Below, piece by piece: positions 36,348 through 45,190 of a stretch of DNA of 64,000 nt. Under the pieces are notes generated by a model, which ran no database searches, had not been told where the DNA came from, and worked only from the letters and a program-made list of their open reading frames with translations. The stretch comes from Pseudomonas sp. RIT-PI-q (GTDB lineage Bacteria; Pseudomonadota; Gammaproteobacteria; Pseudomonadales; Pseudomonadaceae), in assembly GCF_001297125.1 (NCBI RefSeq), contig NZ_LHPC01000021.1, positions 186,001-250,000 on the forward strand. Direction: 5' to 3'. Position 1 is the stretch's first letter, and the number at the start of each line of letters is the position of its first letter. Made by a program: the position numbers and the translations under genes.

Positions 36348-37367
36348 ATGTTCGCTCTCATGCAAAGCACTCGCCTTGAATCGCTGCATCTGAGCGTCGA
36401 TCCGGTCACCGGGTTGAAGGCGGTCATTGCCATCCATAACAGCCGTCTGGGGCCTGCCCTGGGTGGTTGTCGTTACCTTGCCTACCCCAGCGACGAATCC
36501 GCCGTCGAGGACGCTGTGCGCCTCGCCCAAGGCATGAGCTACAAGGCGGCGCTGGCCGGCCTGGCCCAGGGCGGCGGCGTGGCCGTGATTGTGCGTCCGG
36601 TCCATGTGGAAAATCGCGCCGCGCTGTTCGAAGCCTTCGGGCGCTGTATCAATCAGCTCGACGGCCGCTACATCACCGCAATCGACAGCGGCACATCGGT
36701 GGCGGACATGGATTGCATCGCCCAGCAAACTCAACACGTCACCAGCACCACGTCAGCGGGCGACCCTGCACCCCACGCGGCGATGGGCGTGTTCACCGGC
36801 ATTCGTGCCACCGCCATCGCCCGACTGGGCAGCGATAACCTTGAAGGTTTGCGAGTGGCCATTCAAGGTTTGGGCAACGTCGGTTTTGCCCTGGCAGAAC
36901 AGCTGCACGCCGCCGGTGCCGAGCTGCTGGTCAGCGACATCGATCACGGCAAAGTGCAACTGGCGATGGAGCAACTCGGCGCGCATCCGATCGCCAACGA
37001 TGCGCTGCTCAGCACGCCCTGCGACATTCTCGCGCCCTGCGGCCTGGGTGGCGTGCTCAACAGCCACAGCGTCACGCAGTTGCGCTGCGCGGCGGTGGCC
37101 GGTTCGGCGAACAACCAGCTGACCCATCTGGAGGTCGCCGATCAACTGGAACGGCGGGGCATTCTGTATGCACCGGATTACGTGATCAACGCCGGCGGGC
37201 TGATCTACGTCTCGCTCAAACACCGTGGCGAAGCGCTGACGACCATTACCGCGCACCTGTCGAAAATCAGCTCACGGCTGACCGAAGTCTTCGCCCATGC
37301 CCAAGCGGAAAAACGCTCGCCTGCGCGTGTGGCGGATGAATTGGCGGAGAGAGTGCTGTACCGATGA
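36348..37367 (+). CDS. Leucine/branched-chain amino-acid dehydrogenase homologue lacking catalytic Lys
   Basis: A 339-residue Glu/Leu/Phe/Val dehydrogenase. NAD-binding is shown by RVAIQGLGNVGFALAEQLHA (about residues 167-186) and the C-terminus VINAGGLIYVSLKHRGE. In the catalytic domain, MSYKAALAGL (Lys66) and YITAIDSGTS (Asp113) are kept, but the glycine-rich GGGK, whose lysine (Lys80 in Bacillus leucine dehydrogenase) activates water, reads GGGVAVI with Val78. The activity is therefore doubtful. It stands alone, convergent with yebG. Confidence 0.85.
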   Translation: MFALMQSTRLESLHLSVDPVTGLKAVIAIHNSRLGPALGGCRYLAYPSDESAVEDAVRLAQGMSYKAALAGLAQGGGVAVIVRPVHVENRAALFEAFGRCINQLDGRYITAIDSGTSVADMDCIAQQTQHVTSTTSAGDPAPHAAMGVFTGIRATAIARLGSDNLEGLRVAIQGLGNVGFALAEQLHAAGAELLVSDIDHGKVQLAMEQLGAHPIANDALLSTPCDILAPCGLGGVLNSHSVTQLRCAAVAGSANNQLTHLEVADQLERRGILYAPDYVINAGGLIYVSLKHRGEALTTITAHLSKISSRLTEVFAHAQAEKRSPARVADELAERVLYR

Positions 37368-37429
37368 AATAGCGGAGGGCGCTGGTCGAGGCGCTGGAGC
37401 AACCCGACATCCAGTTTCCTGCGGGCATG

Positions 37430-37461
37430 AAAAAGGCCCTGAGCCATTTGACTCAGGGCCT
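37430..37461 (-). terminator. Terminator of yebG
   Basis: Ten-bp stem AGGCCCTGAG / CTCAGGGCCT with an eight-base loop. The A run at 37430-37434 gives the U tract on the minus strand, about 20 bp after the yebG stop. Confidence 0.85.
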
Positions 37462-37479
37462 ATTCAATTCGGGCATTGC

Positions 37480-37836
37480 TTACTTTGCTGTTTTGGCAGC
37501 CTTGGCTGGCTTGGTCGGCTCCGCGCTTGCCACTTCAACAGGTGCAGCCACTTCTACGGGGGCTGCTTTTTCAACGACTTCAACCGGGGCATTGAGCAGT
37601 TCGGACAGGGCGTCCGGCTGGCTCTTGAACGCCTTGGCGAACACATCGCGATTCTTCGCCATGTAGATCCCGGCTTCTTCCACTTGCTGCTCGGTCAGGG
37701 ACGGAACGGCTTTTTGCAACACTTCAGCCAGCAATTCGGCCAGTTCGAGCATTTTGTCATGACGGTCAGCTTCGGCTTTATCCATGAACAAGCGCTCCAG
37801 ATCTCGGCTGCTGCGGTATACCACTTCGACGGCCAT
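37480..37836 (-). CDS. yebG: SOS-regulated YebG family protein
   Basis: A 118-residue protein. The N-terminal 75 residues match YebG (MAVEVVYRSSRDLERLFMDK, AEADRHDKMLELAELLAEVL, YMAKNRDVFAKAFKSQPDAL). The C-terminal tail is low complexity, rich in Ala, Val, Pro, Glu and Lys (repeats of APVEV), longer than in E. coli. YebG is DNA-damage induced; its molecular role is unknown. A consensus LexA box lies 44 bp upstream, confirming SOS control. Confidence 0.9.
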   Translation of the reverse strand: MAVEVVYRSSRDLERLFMDKAEADRHDKMLELAELLAEVLQKAVPSLTEQQVEEAGIYMAKNRDVFAKAFKSQPDALSELLNAPVEVVEKAAPVEVAAPVEVASAEPTKPAKAAKTAK

Positions 37837-37879
37837 TCACCACCTCACATGCCTTCACATTAAGTTGTCTATTCGACTA

Positions 37880-37895
37880 CTGTATTTATATACAG
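37880..37895. promoter_or_regulatory. LexA (SOS) box of yebG
   Basis: CTGTATTTATATACAG matches the gammaproteobacterial LexA consensus CTG-N10-CAG at all six key bases, with the AT-alternating core. It lies 44 bp before the yebG start. Confidence 0.9.
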
Positions 37896-37983
37896 CGAAA
37901 AGGATAAGCGAATCCCTTCGGTTTGGGTAGTGGCTTTTCAATGTAGACCGATTTTGACGTTTGTCAGGCGAACCGTGTCGGCC

Positions 37984-38056
37984 GCAATCGCGGGCAAGCC
38001 CGCTCCCACAGGTTTAGCGCTGAACTTGTGGGAGCGGGCTTGCCCGCGATTGCGCC
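37984..38056. repeat. REPIN, family A3
   Basis: Arms GCAATCGCGGGCAAGCCCGC and complement around a short centre with CAGGTTTAGCGCTGAACTTG. It lies 140 bp before the psiE-like gene. Confidence 0.9.
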
Positions 38057-38194
38057 AGTACAAACACCACAAAAGTGTCCAGTAACAGCCAATCGCCATC
38101 TCAACTCACAACCCCTGGCCTTTTTTCTGCATGCAGAACAACCGTCACGTCCAACCCGCATCATCCGGTCGAGCCGACCTAAGGAAGAATCATC

Positions 38195-38695
38195 GTGAAA
38201 ATAAACTGGGCCGAGAACCTGCGGCAGAACGTGCACCAACTGGCCGAGTCCCTGGGCAACCTGTTCGTCGAGACCTTCCATTACCTGGCGCTGTTTGCCA
38301 TCGGTGCGGTGACCGCGTGGGCTGCGGTAATGGAATTTTTGCAGATGATCGAGGAAGGGCACATCAAGATCGATGACATCTTGCTGCTGTTCATCTACCT
38401 GGAACTGGGGGCGATGGTCGGGATTTACTTCAAGACCAATCACATGCCGGTGCGTTTTCTGATCTACGTAGCGATCACCGCGCTGACGCGGCTGCTGATC
38501 TCCAACGTTTCGCACCACAACCCGCCAGACCTGGGGATCATCTACCTGTGCGGTGGGATTCTGCTGTTGGCGTTTGCAATCCTGGTGGTGCGTTACGCGT
38601 CGTCGCAATTCCCTTCGGTGAAGATCGAACACCCGCAGCGCAAGATTGGTGCGGGTTCCGGTGAGCATCCCGAAGTGGAGAAGGGCGAGATTTAA
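38195..38695 (+). CDS. PsiE family inner-membrane protein
   Basis: A 166-residue protein with four hydrophobic helices (LALFAIGAVTAWAAVMEFLQ, DDILLLFIYLELGAMVGIYF, RFLIYVAITALTRLLIS, IIYLCGGILLLAFAILVVRY). The PsiE signature IYLELGAMVGIYFKTNHMPV is present. In E. coli PsiE responds to phosphate starvation; no Pho box was recognised here. The start is GTG 38195 with AAGGAAGA upstream. It converges with the DUF3509 gene, their ends overlapping by four bases. Confidence 0.9.
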   Translation: MKINWAENLRQNVHQLAESLGNLFVETFHYLALFAIGAVTAWAAVMEFLQMIEEGHIKIDDILLLFIYLELGAMVGIYFKTNHMPVRFLIYVAITALTRLLISNVSHHNPPDLGIIYLCGGILLLAFAILVVRYASSQFPSVKIEHPQRKIGAGSGEHPEVEKGEI

Positions 38696-39009
38696 AGCCG
38701 CATGGCCGGACGGCTGTGGCGCTTGGCTTGTGGCGGCGGCAGGTTACGATTGTCGCCGTCGGTCATGGCTTCGAGGATAGCCACGGCGCTGTGGCCCTGT
38801 TCGATGGCGATGCCGAACTGAATGCTTTGCACCAGGCGCTTGAGGCGTTGGGGGTCATTGCGTTGATCGGCGCTGATCATCCGTTTGGCGACGACGTGGC
38901 CGCTGTTGGACAGGGTCAGCATGATGCTGCCATCGAGCCCCTGAATGCTCAGGTTGATCTGGTAATCCGGTGCAAAGGCATCGGTAATGATCTGAAAAGG
39001 GTTGTCCAT
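38692..39009 (-). CDS. DUF3509 domain protein
   Basis: A 105-residue protein matching DUF3509, a family found almost only in Pseudomonas. The core is INLSIQGLDGSIMLTLSNSG then HVVAKRMISADQRNDPQRLK. It has no signal peptide or membrane segment and no known role. The tail (about 20 residues) is Pro/Arg-rich. Its end overlaps that of the convergent psiE-like gene by four bases. Confidence 0.83.
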   Translation of the reverse strand: MDNPFQIITDAFAPDYQINLSIQGLDGSIMLTLSNSGHVVAKRMISADQRNDPQRLKRLVQSIQFGIAIEQGHSAVAILEAMTDGDNRNLPPPQAKRHSRPAMRL

Positions 39010-39334
39010 GATGCGTCACCGCCTGATTGAACGTGCAGTAATTGACTGGCCATGATCGGGATTAGTTCGCAACACCAGACCATCGGCCATTCCGTAGCCA
39101 TATCGCCATCATCGCGTTTGTTTTTTGTACAAAGGGGATGTAGCAAGGGGCATGCCGGAAAAAAGAGTGCCCCTGTAGGAGCGAGCTTGCTCGCGATGGA
39201 CGTCAACGATAACCCGTGTTTGCTGGATAAACGCGTCACCCTCAGGTCCATCGCGAGCAAGCTCGCTCCTACAGTCCGGCTGCTTTTTGCCTGCCCGTTT
39301 CAGGGCAATAAACAACCGCGTGCAACTTAACCGG
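39010..39334. other. Intergenic region with one REPIN
   Basis: 325 bp between the DUF3509 start and the sdaA stop. Apart from the REPIN at 39173-39274, nothing was recognised; the first 110 bp should carry the DUF3509 promoter. Confidence 0.6.
39173..39274. repeat. REPIN, family A2
   Basis: Arms CTGTAGGAGCGAGCTTGCTC extended by GCGATGGAC, and the complement at the right, around a unique centre. Confidence 0.92.
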
Positions 39335-40711
39335 TCAGCATTCCACCCAGCTCACCGCCAGGCCGCCCCGTGAAGTCTCTTTGTATTTGTCGGGCATGTC
39401 GGCGCCGGTATCGCGCATGGTGCGGCTCACCCGGTCCAGGGAAATGAAGTGCTTGCCGTCGCCGCGCAGGGCCATTTGCGTGGCGTTGATCGCCTTCACG
39501 GCGGCAATCGCGTTGCGCTCGATGCACGGCACTTGCACCAGCCCGCCGACCGGATCGCAGGTCAGGCCGAGGTTGTGTTCCAGGCCGATTTCGGCGGCGT
39601 TTTCCAGTTGCTCCGGGGTGGCGCCGAGTATGTCCGCCAGACCGGCGGCGGCCATCGCGCAGGCGGAACCGACTTCGCCCTGGCAGCCGACTTCGGCGCC
39701 GGAGATCGACGCGTTTTTCTTACAGAGAATGCCGACGGCTGCAGCGCCCAGAAAGAAATTCACCACGTCATCGTCCGACGCGTCCGGGTTGAATTTCATG
39801 TAGTAGTGCAGCACCGCCGGAATGATCCCCGCCGCGCCATTGGTGGGGGCCGTGACCATTCGGCCGCCGGCAGCGTTTTCTTCGTTCACGGCGAGGGCGA
39901 ACAGGTTCACCCACTCCATGGCTGACAGCGTCGAAGTGATGACATTCGGCTTGCCGATTTCCAACAGGCTGCGGTGCAATTTCGCCGCGCGACGCGGAAC
40001 ATTCAGACCGCCGGGCAGGATGCCTTCGTGACGCAAACCTTGCTCGACGCACTCACGCATCACCGACCAGATGTGCAGCAAACCCTGACGGATATCGGCT
40101 TCGCTGCGCCAGGCCAGTTCGTTGGCCATCATCAACTCGGAAACCCGCAAGCCATGCTGATTGCAGAGCTTAAGTAGTTCGGCGGCGCTGGAGAAATCGT
40201 ACGGCAGCACTACGTCGCTGGTGGGCGCGATGCCGGACGCGGCTTCCTCTGCTTCGATGATGAAACCGCCACCGATCGAGTAGTACGTTTGCTCCGACAG
40301 TTCACCGGTTTCGCCAAAGGCTGTCAGGGACATGGCGTTGGGATGGTAGGGCAAACTCTCGTCGAGCAGCAGGAGATCGCGTTGCCAGTTGAAGGCAATG
40401 GTCGATTTACCTGCCAGGTTCAGTTCGCCGGTTTCGCGCAGGGTTTGAATCCGGGTTTCGATGCAGGTCGGGTCGATGCTGTCGGGCCATTCACCCATCA
40501 GCCCCATGACGCAGGCACGGTCGGTGGCATGGCCGACGCCGGTGGCGGAAAGGGAGCCGTAGAGGCGGATTTCTACCCGCCGTACGTCATCCAGTAAACC
40601 TTGATCGATAAGGGCCTGGGCGAAGGTCGCGGCGGCGCGCATTGGGCCGACGGTGTGGGAACTGGACGGACCGATGCCGACTTTGAAGAGATCGAAAACA
40701 CTGATAGCCAT
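39335..40711 (-). CDS. sdaA: L-serine ammonia-lyase (iron-sulfur type)
   Basis: A 458-residue single-chain serine dehydratase that yields pyruvate and ammonia. The N-terminal beta domain starts [20 protein letters not shown], the family signature. The catalytic alpha domain has [59 protein letters not shown] and [14 protein letters not shown], where the cysteines bind the 4Fe-4S cluster. It is divergent from a LysR gene that may control it. Confidence 0.95.
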   Translation of the reverse strand: MAISVFDLFKVGIGPSSSHTVGPMRAAATFAQALIDQGLLDDVRRVEIRLYGSLSATGVGHATDRACVMGLMGEWPDSIDPTCIETRIQTLRETGELNLAGKSTIAFNWQRDLLLLDESLPYHPNAMSLTAFGETGELSEQTYYSIGGGFIIEAEEAASGIAPTSDVVLPYDFSSAAELLKLCNQHGLRVSELMMANELAWRSEADIRQGLLHIWSVMRECVEQGLRHEGILPGGLNVPRRAAKLHRSLLEIGKPNVITSTLSAMEWVNLFALAVNEENAAGGRMVTAPTNGAAGIIPAVLHYYMKFNPDASDDDVVNFFLGAAAVGILCKKNASISGAEVGCQGEVGSACAMAAAGLADILGATPEQLENAAEIGLEHNLGLTCDPVGGLVQVPCIERNAIAAVKAINATQMALRGDGKHFISLDRVSRTMRDTGADMPDKYKETSRGGLAVSWVEC

Positions 40712-40847
40712 GCTAAAGCCTATACAAGCAATGGAAGAGGAATCGCTGCCATGTTTTGTAGGACAAGCGCAATGTCGGCGATACTGCCCGTCTCGGTCCT
40801 ACGTGACCAACGAAACTTCCTAAGACAGCCTTTAGCAGGACTAAACG

Positions 40848-41795
40848 ATGAGTCGTCAATTGCACGCCCAGACCTACGTCTGGCTGCACGTGTTTTCCTG
40901 TGCCGCGCGGCACTTGTCGTTCACCCGTTGCGCCGAAGAGCTGCACATCACGCCGGGTGCAGTCAGTCAGCAGATTCGGCAACTGGAAGAACGGTTGGGT
41001 TTTCGCCTGTTTCATCGTCGCGCTCGGGGTGTTGAATTGAGCGCCGAAGGCCAGCGACTGGCCATCACCGTGAACGAGGCTTACGGCAGCATCGACGCAG
41101 AATTGCGACGACTGGACGCGGGAATGATCAGCGGGACGCTACGCTTGCGTTCGATTCCATCGTTCCTGGGCAAGTGGCTGACTCCGCGTTTGCCACGGTT
41201 GCAACAGCGTTTTCCGGACATTCAGCTGCGTCTGGTGGCCGAGGACAGCAGCGTACCCTTGCACGAGGGCGATTTCGATCTGGCCATCGACCTGAACGAC
41301 GGCAGTTATCCCGGCTTGTTATCCACAGCCTTGCTCGACGAGCAGATTTTTCCGGTCTGTGCCCCAAGCCTGTTGCGCGGGCGTCCGCCTCTGCACGGCC
41401 CGGCGGACCTGGTGCATTTTCCGTTGCTGCACGACATCACTGCCTGGCGTGGCAGTTATGAGTATGCGGAATGGGAGTTCTACCTCAATGCCATCGGCTT
41501 CGAAGGCGCGGACGTGCGGCGCGGGCATACCTTCAATCGCAACCACCTGACCATCGAAGCGGCGATTGCCGGGATGGGCGTGGCGATTGCGCGGCGAACG
41601 TTGCTCAACGATGAGCTGGAGCGGGGGACGTTGATCGTGCCGTTTGGCCTGGCGGTGCCCAATCACAAGCGCTACATGCTGCTTTATGCCCCAGGGGCGC
41701 TGAGCCATCCGGGCGTGCGCGCGGTGCATGACTGGCTGGTAGAGGAGGCGGGGAATTTTCGCAGTTTGCACCCGCTGGCGGAGCAGCAGATGTGA
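40848..41795 (+). CDS. LysR-family regulator (GcvA/DsdC-like)
   Basis: A 315-residue LysR protein. The HTH is FTRCAEELHITPGAVSQQIR then QLEERLGFRLFHRR (about residues 25-58), the GcvA-type sequence. The effector domain has LRLRSIPSFLGKWLTPRLPR and a conserved FNRNHLTIEAAIAGMGVAIA. Being divergent from sdaA, it is a likely serine- or glycine-responsive regulator of that gene (inference). About 55 bp after its stop, a CCGG-TTGT-CCGG hairpin with seven T (41851-41870) may be a weak terminator. Confidence 0.88.
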   Translation: MSRQLHAQTYVWLHVFSCAARHLSFTRCAEELHITPGAVSQQIRQLEERLGFRLFHRRARGVELSAEGQRLAITVNEAYGSIDAELRRLDAGMISGTLRLRSIPSFLGKWLTPRLPRLQQRFPDIQLRLVAEDSSVPLHEGDFDLAIDLNDGSYPGLLSTALLDEQIFPVCAPSLLRGRPPLHGPADLVHFPLLHDITAWRGSYEYAEWEFYLNAIGFEGADVRRGHTFNRNHLTIEAAIAGMGVAIARRTLLNDELERGTLIVPFGLAVPNHKRYMLLYAPGALSHPGVRAVHDWLVEEAGNFRSLHPLAEQQM

Positions 41796-42008
41796 GTAAT
41801 TATGACAAAGAAGCGAGGCGACCCAACTCCCGACCTTAACAGCGCTTTTACCGGTTGTCCGGCTTTTTTTGCGAATCCATATTTATCTTTTTTTAGGGGT
41901 TGAAATGTTCTGCGCACAGACCGATTGTGTAAGTAAGAGGTCACGGTGATGACGCCCAAGGGCTAGCCGAAGGGCCTCTAGCGAGCTAGCTGAAATAAGG
42001 GATGAACT

Positions 42009-42419
42009 ATGCAAATCCAAGTCAACAGCGATAACCATATTCAAAGCAGCATCCGACTGGAGGAGTGGGTACGTACTACCATTGAGAGCACGCTCGAACG
42101 TTATGAAGAGGACCTGACCCGCGTCGAGGTTCACCTGCGGGACGAAAACGGCGACAAGCCCGGACCGCACGACATGCGCTGCCAGCTGGAAGCGCGGCCA
42201 AAAGGCCACCAACCGATTTCTGTCACCCATAAAGCTGACTCCCTGGAACTGGCGATCGACGGGGCAGCCACCAAACTTGAGCATGCGTTGGATCACCTGT
42301 TTGGCAAACTGCGGGGCAAACCACGCGCCGCTGTGGTGCCGTTCGAGAGGGGGGCTCACGCAGATGTGCTCTTGGAAGAAGAGTTTCTCGAGAACGAACA
42401 GGCTGCGCAAAACGGCTGA
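42009..42419 (+). CDS. HPF/RaiA family ribosome-associated protein
   Basis: A 136-residue protein with the S30AE (hibernation factor) fold over residues 1-105: VNSDNHIQSSIRLEEWVRTT, LTRVEVHLRDENGDKPGPHD and MRCQLEARPKGHQPISVTHK. The C-terminal acidic tail is not typical of short HPF, so it is a divergent member. Its probable role is to bind the 30S subunit under stress. AGGG lies nine bases before the ATG. A strong terminator follows 32 bp after the stop. Confidence 0.85.
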   Translation: MQIQVNSDNHIQSSIRLEEWVRTTIESTLERYEEDLTRVEVHLRDENGDKPGPHDMRCQLEARPKGHQPISVTHKADSLELAIDGAATKLEHALDHLFGKLRGKPRAAVVPFERGAHADVLLEEEFLENEQAAQNG

Positions 42420-42450
42420 AGCCTGATTTGATTTTTACCTTTCCACTGAC

Positions 42451-42482
42451 AAACGGGTCTGCAATTGCAGGCCCGTTTTTGT
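42451..42482 (+). terminator. Terminator after HPF-like gene
   Basis: Nine- to twelve-bp stem AAACGGGTCTGC / GCAGGCCCGTTT with AATT loop and one G-T wobble, followed by five T. Confidence 0.9.
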
Positions 42483-42519
42483 TTGTGCGTTCATTCAACT
42501 CCGCCGCAATGCGCTTCTT

Positions 42520-42652
42520 TGTAGCAGCTGCCGAAGGCTGCGTTCGGCTGCGAAGCAGTCGTAAAACCTGAGTGCGCGATCATCCTGAATCACCGCACCG
42601 TCTGACTTGACGACTGCTGCGCAGCCGAACGCAGGCTTCGCCAGCTGCTACA
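42520..42652. repeat. Long inverted repeat, family C
   Basis: Left arm TGTAGCAGCTGCCGAAGGCT then GCGTTCGGCTGCGAAGCAGTCG; the right arm is nearly complementary, ending CCAGCTGCTACA. It lies between the HPF-like gene and the end of fecA. Confidence 0.9.
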
Positions 42653-42682
42653 TGGAGTGTTACGTCTCTATAGGGCGTTCGA

Positions 42683-45016
42683 TCAGAACGCCACAGACGT
42701 CTGCACATAAACCGTCCGTGGTTCCCCCACATACTTGCCCTTGTTGTTGTCATCGAACGACCGTGTGAAGTATTGGGTGTTGAAGATGTTCTTCACCCCC
42801 ACCGCCACATTCAAATCCGATAACTGCGGGCCAAAGTCATAGGCGGCCCGGCTGCTGAACAACATGTACCCCGCAATCTTGCCCGTGCTGCCGTCGACGC
42901 TTTCGGCCGAGGTGTTGGCGTTGTCGGCAAACTGGTCGCTCTGGTAGCTGCTGTCGAGATTCAACTTCCAGGCGCCTTCGGTATAACCGACGCCCAGCGT
43001 GCCTTTGTGTTTCGAGGAGAACGGCACACGATTGCCTTTGTTCGGCCCGTCTTCGCGGATGGTCGCGTCCACATAGGCGTAAGTGGCATAGACATCAAAA
43101 CCCGCCAACGAGGGGCTCAGGTCATCGAGTGCGTAGTTGACGCTGGTTTCGATGCCTTGATGGTGTGTTTCGCCACGGGCGATCACCGAGTCGTTGGTCT
43201 GATTACTTTCGTACTGGTTGTCGAAGTTGATCAGGAACGCACCGATTTCCGCTCTCAACGCACCGTTGTCGTAACGGGTGCCCAGCTCCCAGGTGCGAGC
43301 CTTCTCCGGTTTGACTTCACCGCTGGTCACCCGGTTGGGCATCTGACTGTATTGCACGCTGCCGAAAGAGCCTTCGGTGTTGGCGTAAAGGTTCCAGCTG
43401 TCGGTCAGGTGATAAAGCACATTCAACGCCGGCAGCGCGGTGTTGTAGTCGCCCTTGTACTTCTCGTTCGTCAGGTTGTTGGTCTGTTGCGAGTCAATCA
43501 TTTCGTAGCGGATACCTGGCGTGAGCGTCCATTTGCCAATGTCGATCCGGTCATCGACGAAGAACGCATTGGCTTCGGTGCCGCCTCGGGTGTCGCGGTC
43601 GTTGCGGCTGCTGGTGGTCGGGTACTCGTTGCTGGCGATCGGCGTGCGGTAGCGCAGTTCGTGGCCGGCCTCGTTGATGTAGCGATAGCCGACGCCGACT
43701 TCATGGCTGGTCGGCCCGAGGTCGAAGCCCTGGGCAAATCGGGTCTCCAGGCCACGCACCCAATACTCGCGAGGCGACAGCGAGAGGAAGGTGCCCTGAT
43801 CCAGATAGCCACTGCGCAGGGTTTTGGTGAAGAAGGTATTGGCGGTGAATTCGCGGCGATCTTCCTGATAGCGATAGCCGAAGTTGAACATCGTCCGTCG
43901 ACCCCAGAACTGATCCTTAGGGCGGGTCGATTGGTACGGGTCGGCATCGTAATCGGCGACGTTCAGACCACCGGGCATATCGGCCTTGCCTTCGTAATAC
44001 TGGGCCATGGCGTTGAAACTGTTGGCGTCGTCGAGCTGGTATTTGCCCTTGAGAATCAGGTCGTCGATTTCGGTGTCGCTGTGTTCGCGCCAGTCGCCAC
44101 CACGCGTGCCGGAATACAGCAACGCGCCGCCCAGGCCATTCTCGGCAGTGCCGCCGGCCAGCAGGTTGCCGGTGGTTTTGAAACCGTCGTGGCTGGAGGA
44201 CGGGCTGGTTTCGGTCTGGAAGCCACCCTTGACCGTCGGCTCATCGGGAATCGCCCGGGTCACGAAGTTGACCACGCCGCCGACGTTCTGCGGGCCGTAG
44301 CGTACTGCGCCGCCGCCGCGCACCACGTCGACGGCATCCATGTTGCCCATGCTCACCGGGGCGAACGACAACTGCGGCTGGCCGTAAGGCGCAAACGGCA
44401 CCGGAATGCCGTCCATCAGCACCGTCGATCGCGACGCCAGCCGCGGGTTGAGCCCGCGAATACCGAAGTTCAGCGCCATGTCATGGCTGCCGGTGCCGTT
44501 GTTGTCCGGAGCATTCACGCCGGGGATGCGGTTGAGCACGTCCCTGGCCTGGGTCGCGCCTTGACGTTCGAACTCTTCACGGCGGATCACGTCGCGCGCG
44601 CCGGGGTGTTCGAAGACGTTGATGGCTGCCGCATCGCTGAGCCAGTCGCCGACGACTTTGGAGGTGTCCAGTTCCAGCGCGGCATCGCTCGCCGGTTGCA
44701 GGCTGAAGGCGTTGTTGCCCTCGGCGCGGGCTTGCAGGCCGGAGCCTTTGAGCAAGGCGTTCAAGCCTTGTTCCGCGGTGTAGTTGCCTTCCAGGCCACG
44801 ACTCTGCATACCGCTGGTGACTTGCGAGCCAAAGGAAATCAGCACACCCGCCTCACGGCCGAACTGGTTGAGGGCGCTTTCCAGCGAGGACGGCGCGATG
44901 TGGTACGACTTGGCGTCAGCGGCGTATGCCAGCGACACGGCAGCGAAACTCAGGCTGGCGCCCAGCAAGAGTTGGCGCAGGGTTCGGGCCAGCGGGGTGA
45001 GGCGGGGGGGGGGCAT
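42683..45016 (-). CDS. fecA: FecA-type TonB-dependent receptor with signalling domain
   Basis: A 777-residue outer-membrane receptor, probably for ferric citrate. A signal peptide ends near AYA (residue 32). Residues about 35-115 are the N-terminal signalling (STN) domain (YHIAPSSLESALNQFGREAG). The plug contains INVFEHPGARDVIRREEFER and LNFGIRGLNPRLASRSTVLM; the barrel ends TVYVQTSVAF. The STN domain would signal to FecR and FecI encoded upstream. AGGAT is eight bases before the ATG. The start codon is followed by ten consecutive C, a possible slippage site. Confidence 0.92.
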   Translation of the reverse strand: MPPPRLTPLARTLRQLLLGASLSFAAVSLAYAADAKSYHIAPSSLESALNQFGREAGVLISFGSQVTSGMQSRGLEGNYTAEQGLNALLKGSGLQARAEGNNAFSLQPASDAALELDTSKVVGDWLSDAAAINVFEHPGARDVIRREEFERQGATQARDVLNRIPGVNAPDNNGTGSHDMALNFGIRGLNPRLASRSTVLMDGIPVPFAPYGQPQLSFAPVSMGNMDAVDVVRGGGAVRYGPQNVGGVVNFVTRAIPDEPTVKGGFQTETSPSSSHDGFKTTGNLLAGGTAENGLGGALLYSGTRGGDWREHSDTEIDDLILKGKYQLDDANSFNAMAQYYEGKADMPGGLNVADYDADPYQSTRPKDQFWGRRTMFNFGYRYQEDRREFTANTFFTKTLRSGYLDQGTFLSLSPREYWVRGLETRFAQGFDLGPTSHEVGVGYRYINEAGHELRYRTPIASNEYPTTSSRNDRDTRGGTEANAFFVDDRIDIGKWTLTPGIRYEMIDSQQTNNLTNEKYKGDYNTALPALNVLYHLTDSWNLYANTEGSFGSVQYSQMPNRVTSGEVKPEKARTWELGTRYDNGALRAEIGAFLINFDNQYESNQTNDSVIARGETHHQGIETSVNYALDDLSPSLAGFDVYATYAYVDATIREDGPNKGNRVPFSSKHKGTLGVGYTEGAWKLNLDSSYQSDQFADNANTSAESVDGSTGKIAGYMLFSSRAAYDFGPQLSDLNVAVGVKNIFNTQYFTRSFDDNNKGKYVGEPRTVYVQTSVAF
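45004..45013 (-). repeat. Ten-base homopolymer (C10) in fecA codons 2-5
   Basis: On the coding strand, ATG is followed by ten C, giving Pro-Pro-Pro-Arg. A gain or loss of one base would shift the frame right after the start. Confidence 0.95.
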
Positions 45017-45100
45017 GAAGGACGATCCTGAGAAGGTGGAATCAAGGTGGCTTTCCTTCTCTGTCACGCCAGATCTGAAAAACGGCTCATTTATTTTCAA

Positions 45101-45184
45101 GATCAAAAGATCGCAGCCTTCGGCAGCTCCTACATGGATCGGCGTACACCTGTAGGCGCTGCCGGAGGCTGCGATCTTTTGATC
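45101..45184. repeat. REPIN-like palindrome, family B2
   Basis: GATCAAAAGATCGCAGCCTT and complement, arms of about 36 bp with a few mismatches (TAGGCGCTGCCGGAGGC on the right). It lies between fecR and fecA. Confidence 0.9.
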
Positions 45185-45190
45185 TGGCTG

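Larger units (their letters stand above)
37837..38194. other. Intergenic region between yebG and psiE
   Basis: 358 bp without a gene. It holds the yebG promoter with its LexA box (37880-37895) and an A3 REPIN (37984-38056). The rest shows no recognised structure. Confidence 0.65.

Noticed and set aside
43007..45031. 674-codon plus-strand open frame opposite fecA
   Set aside because: Antisense shadow of a complete TonB receptor; the translated sequence is repetitive Val/Gly/Arg without domains.
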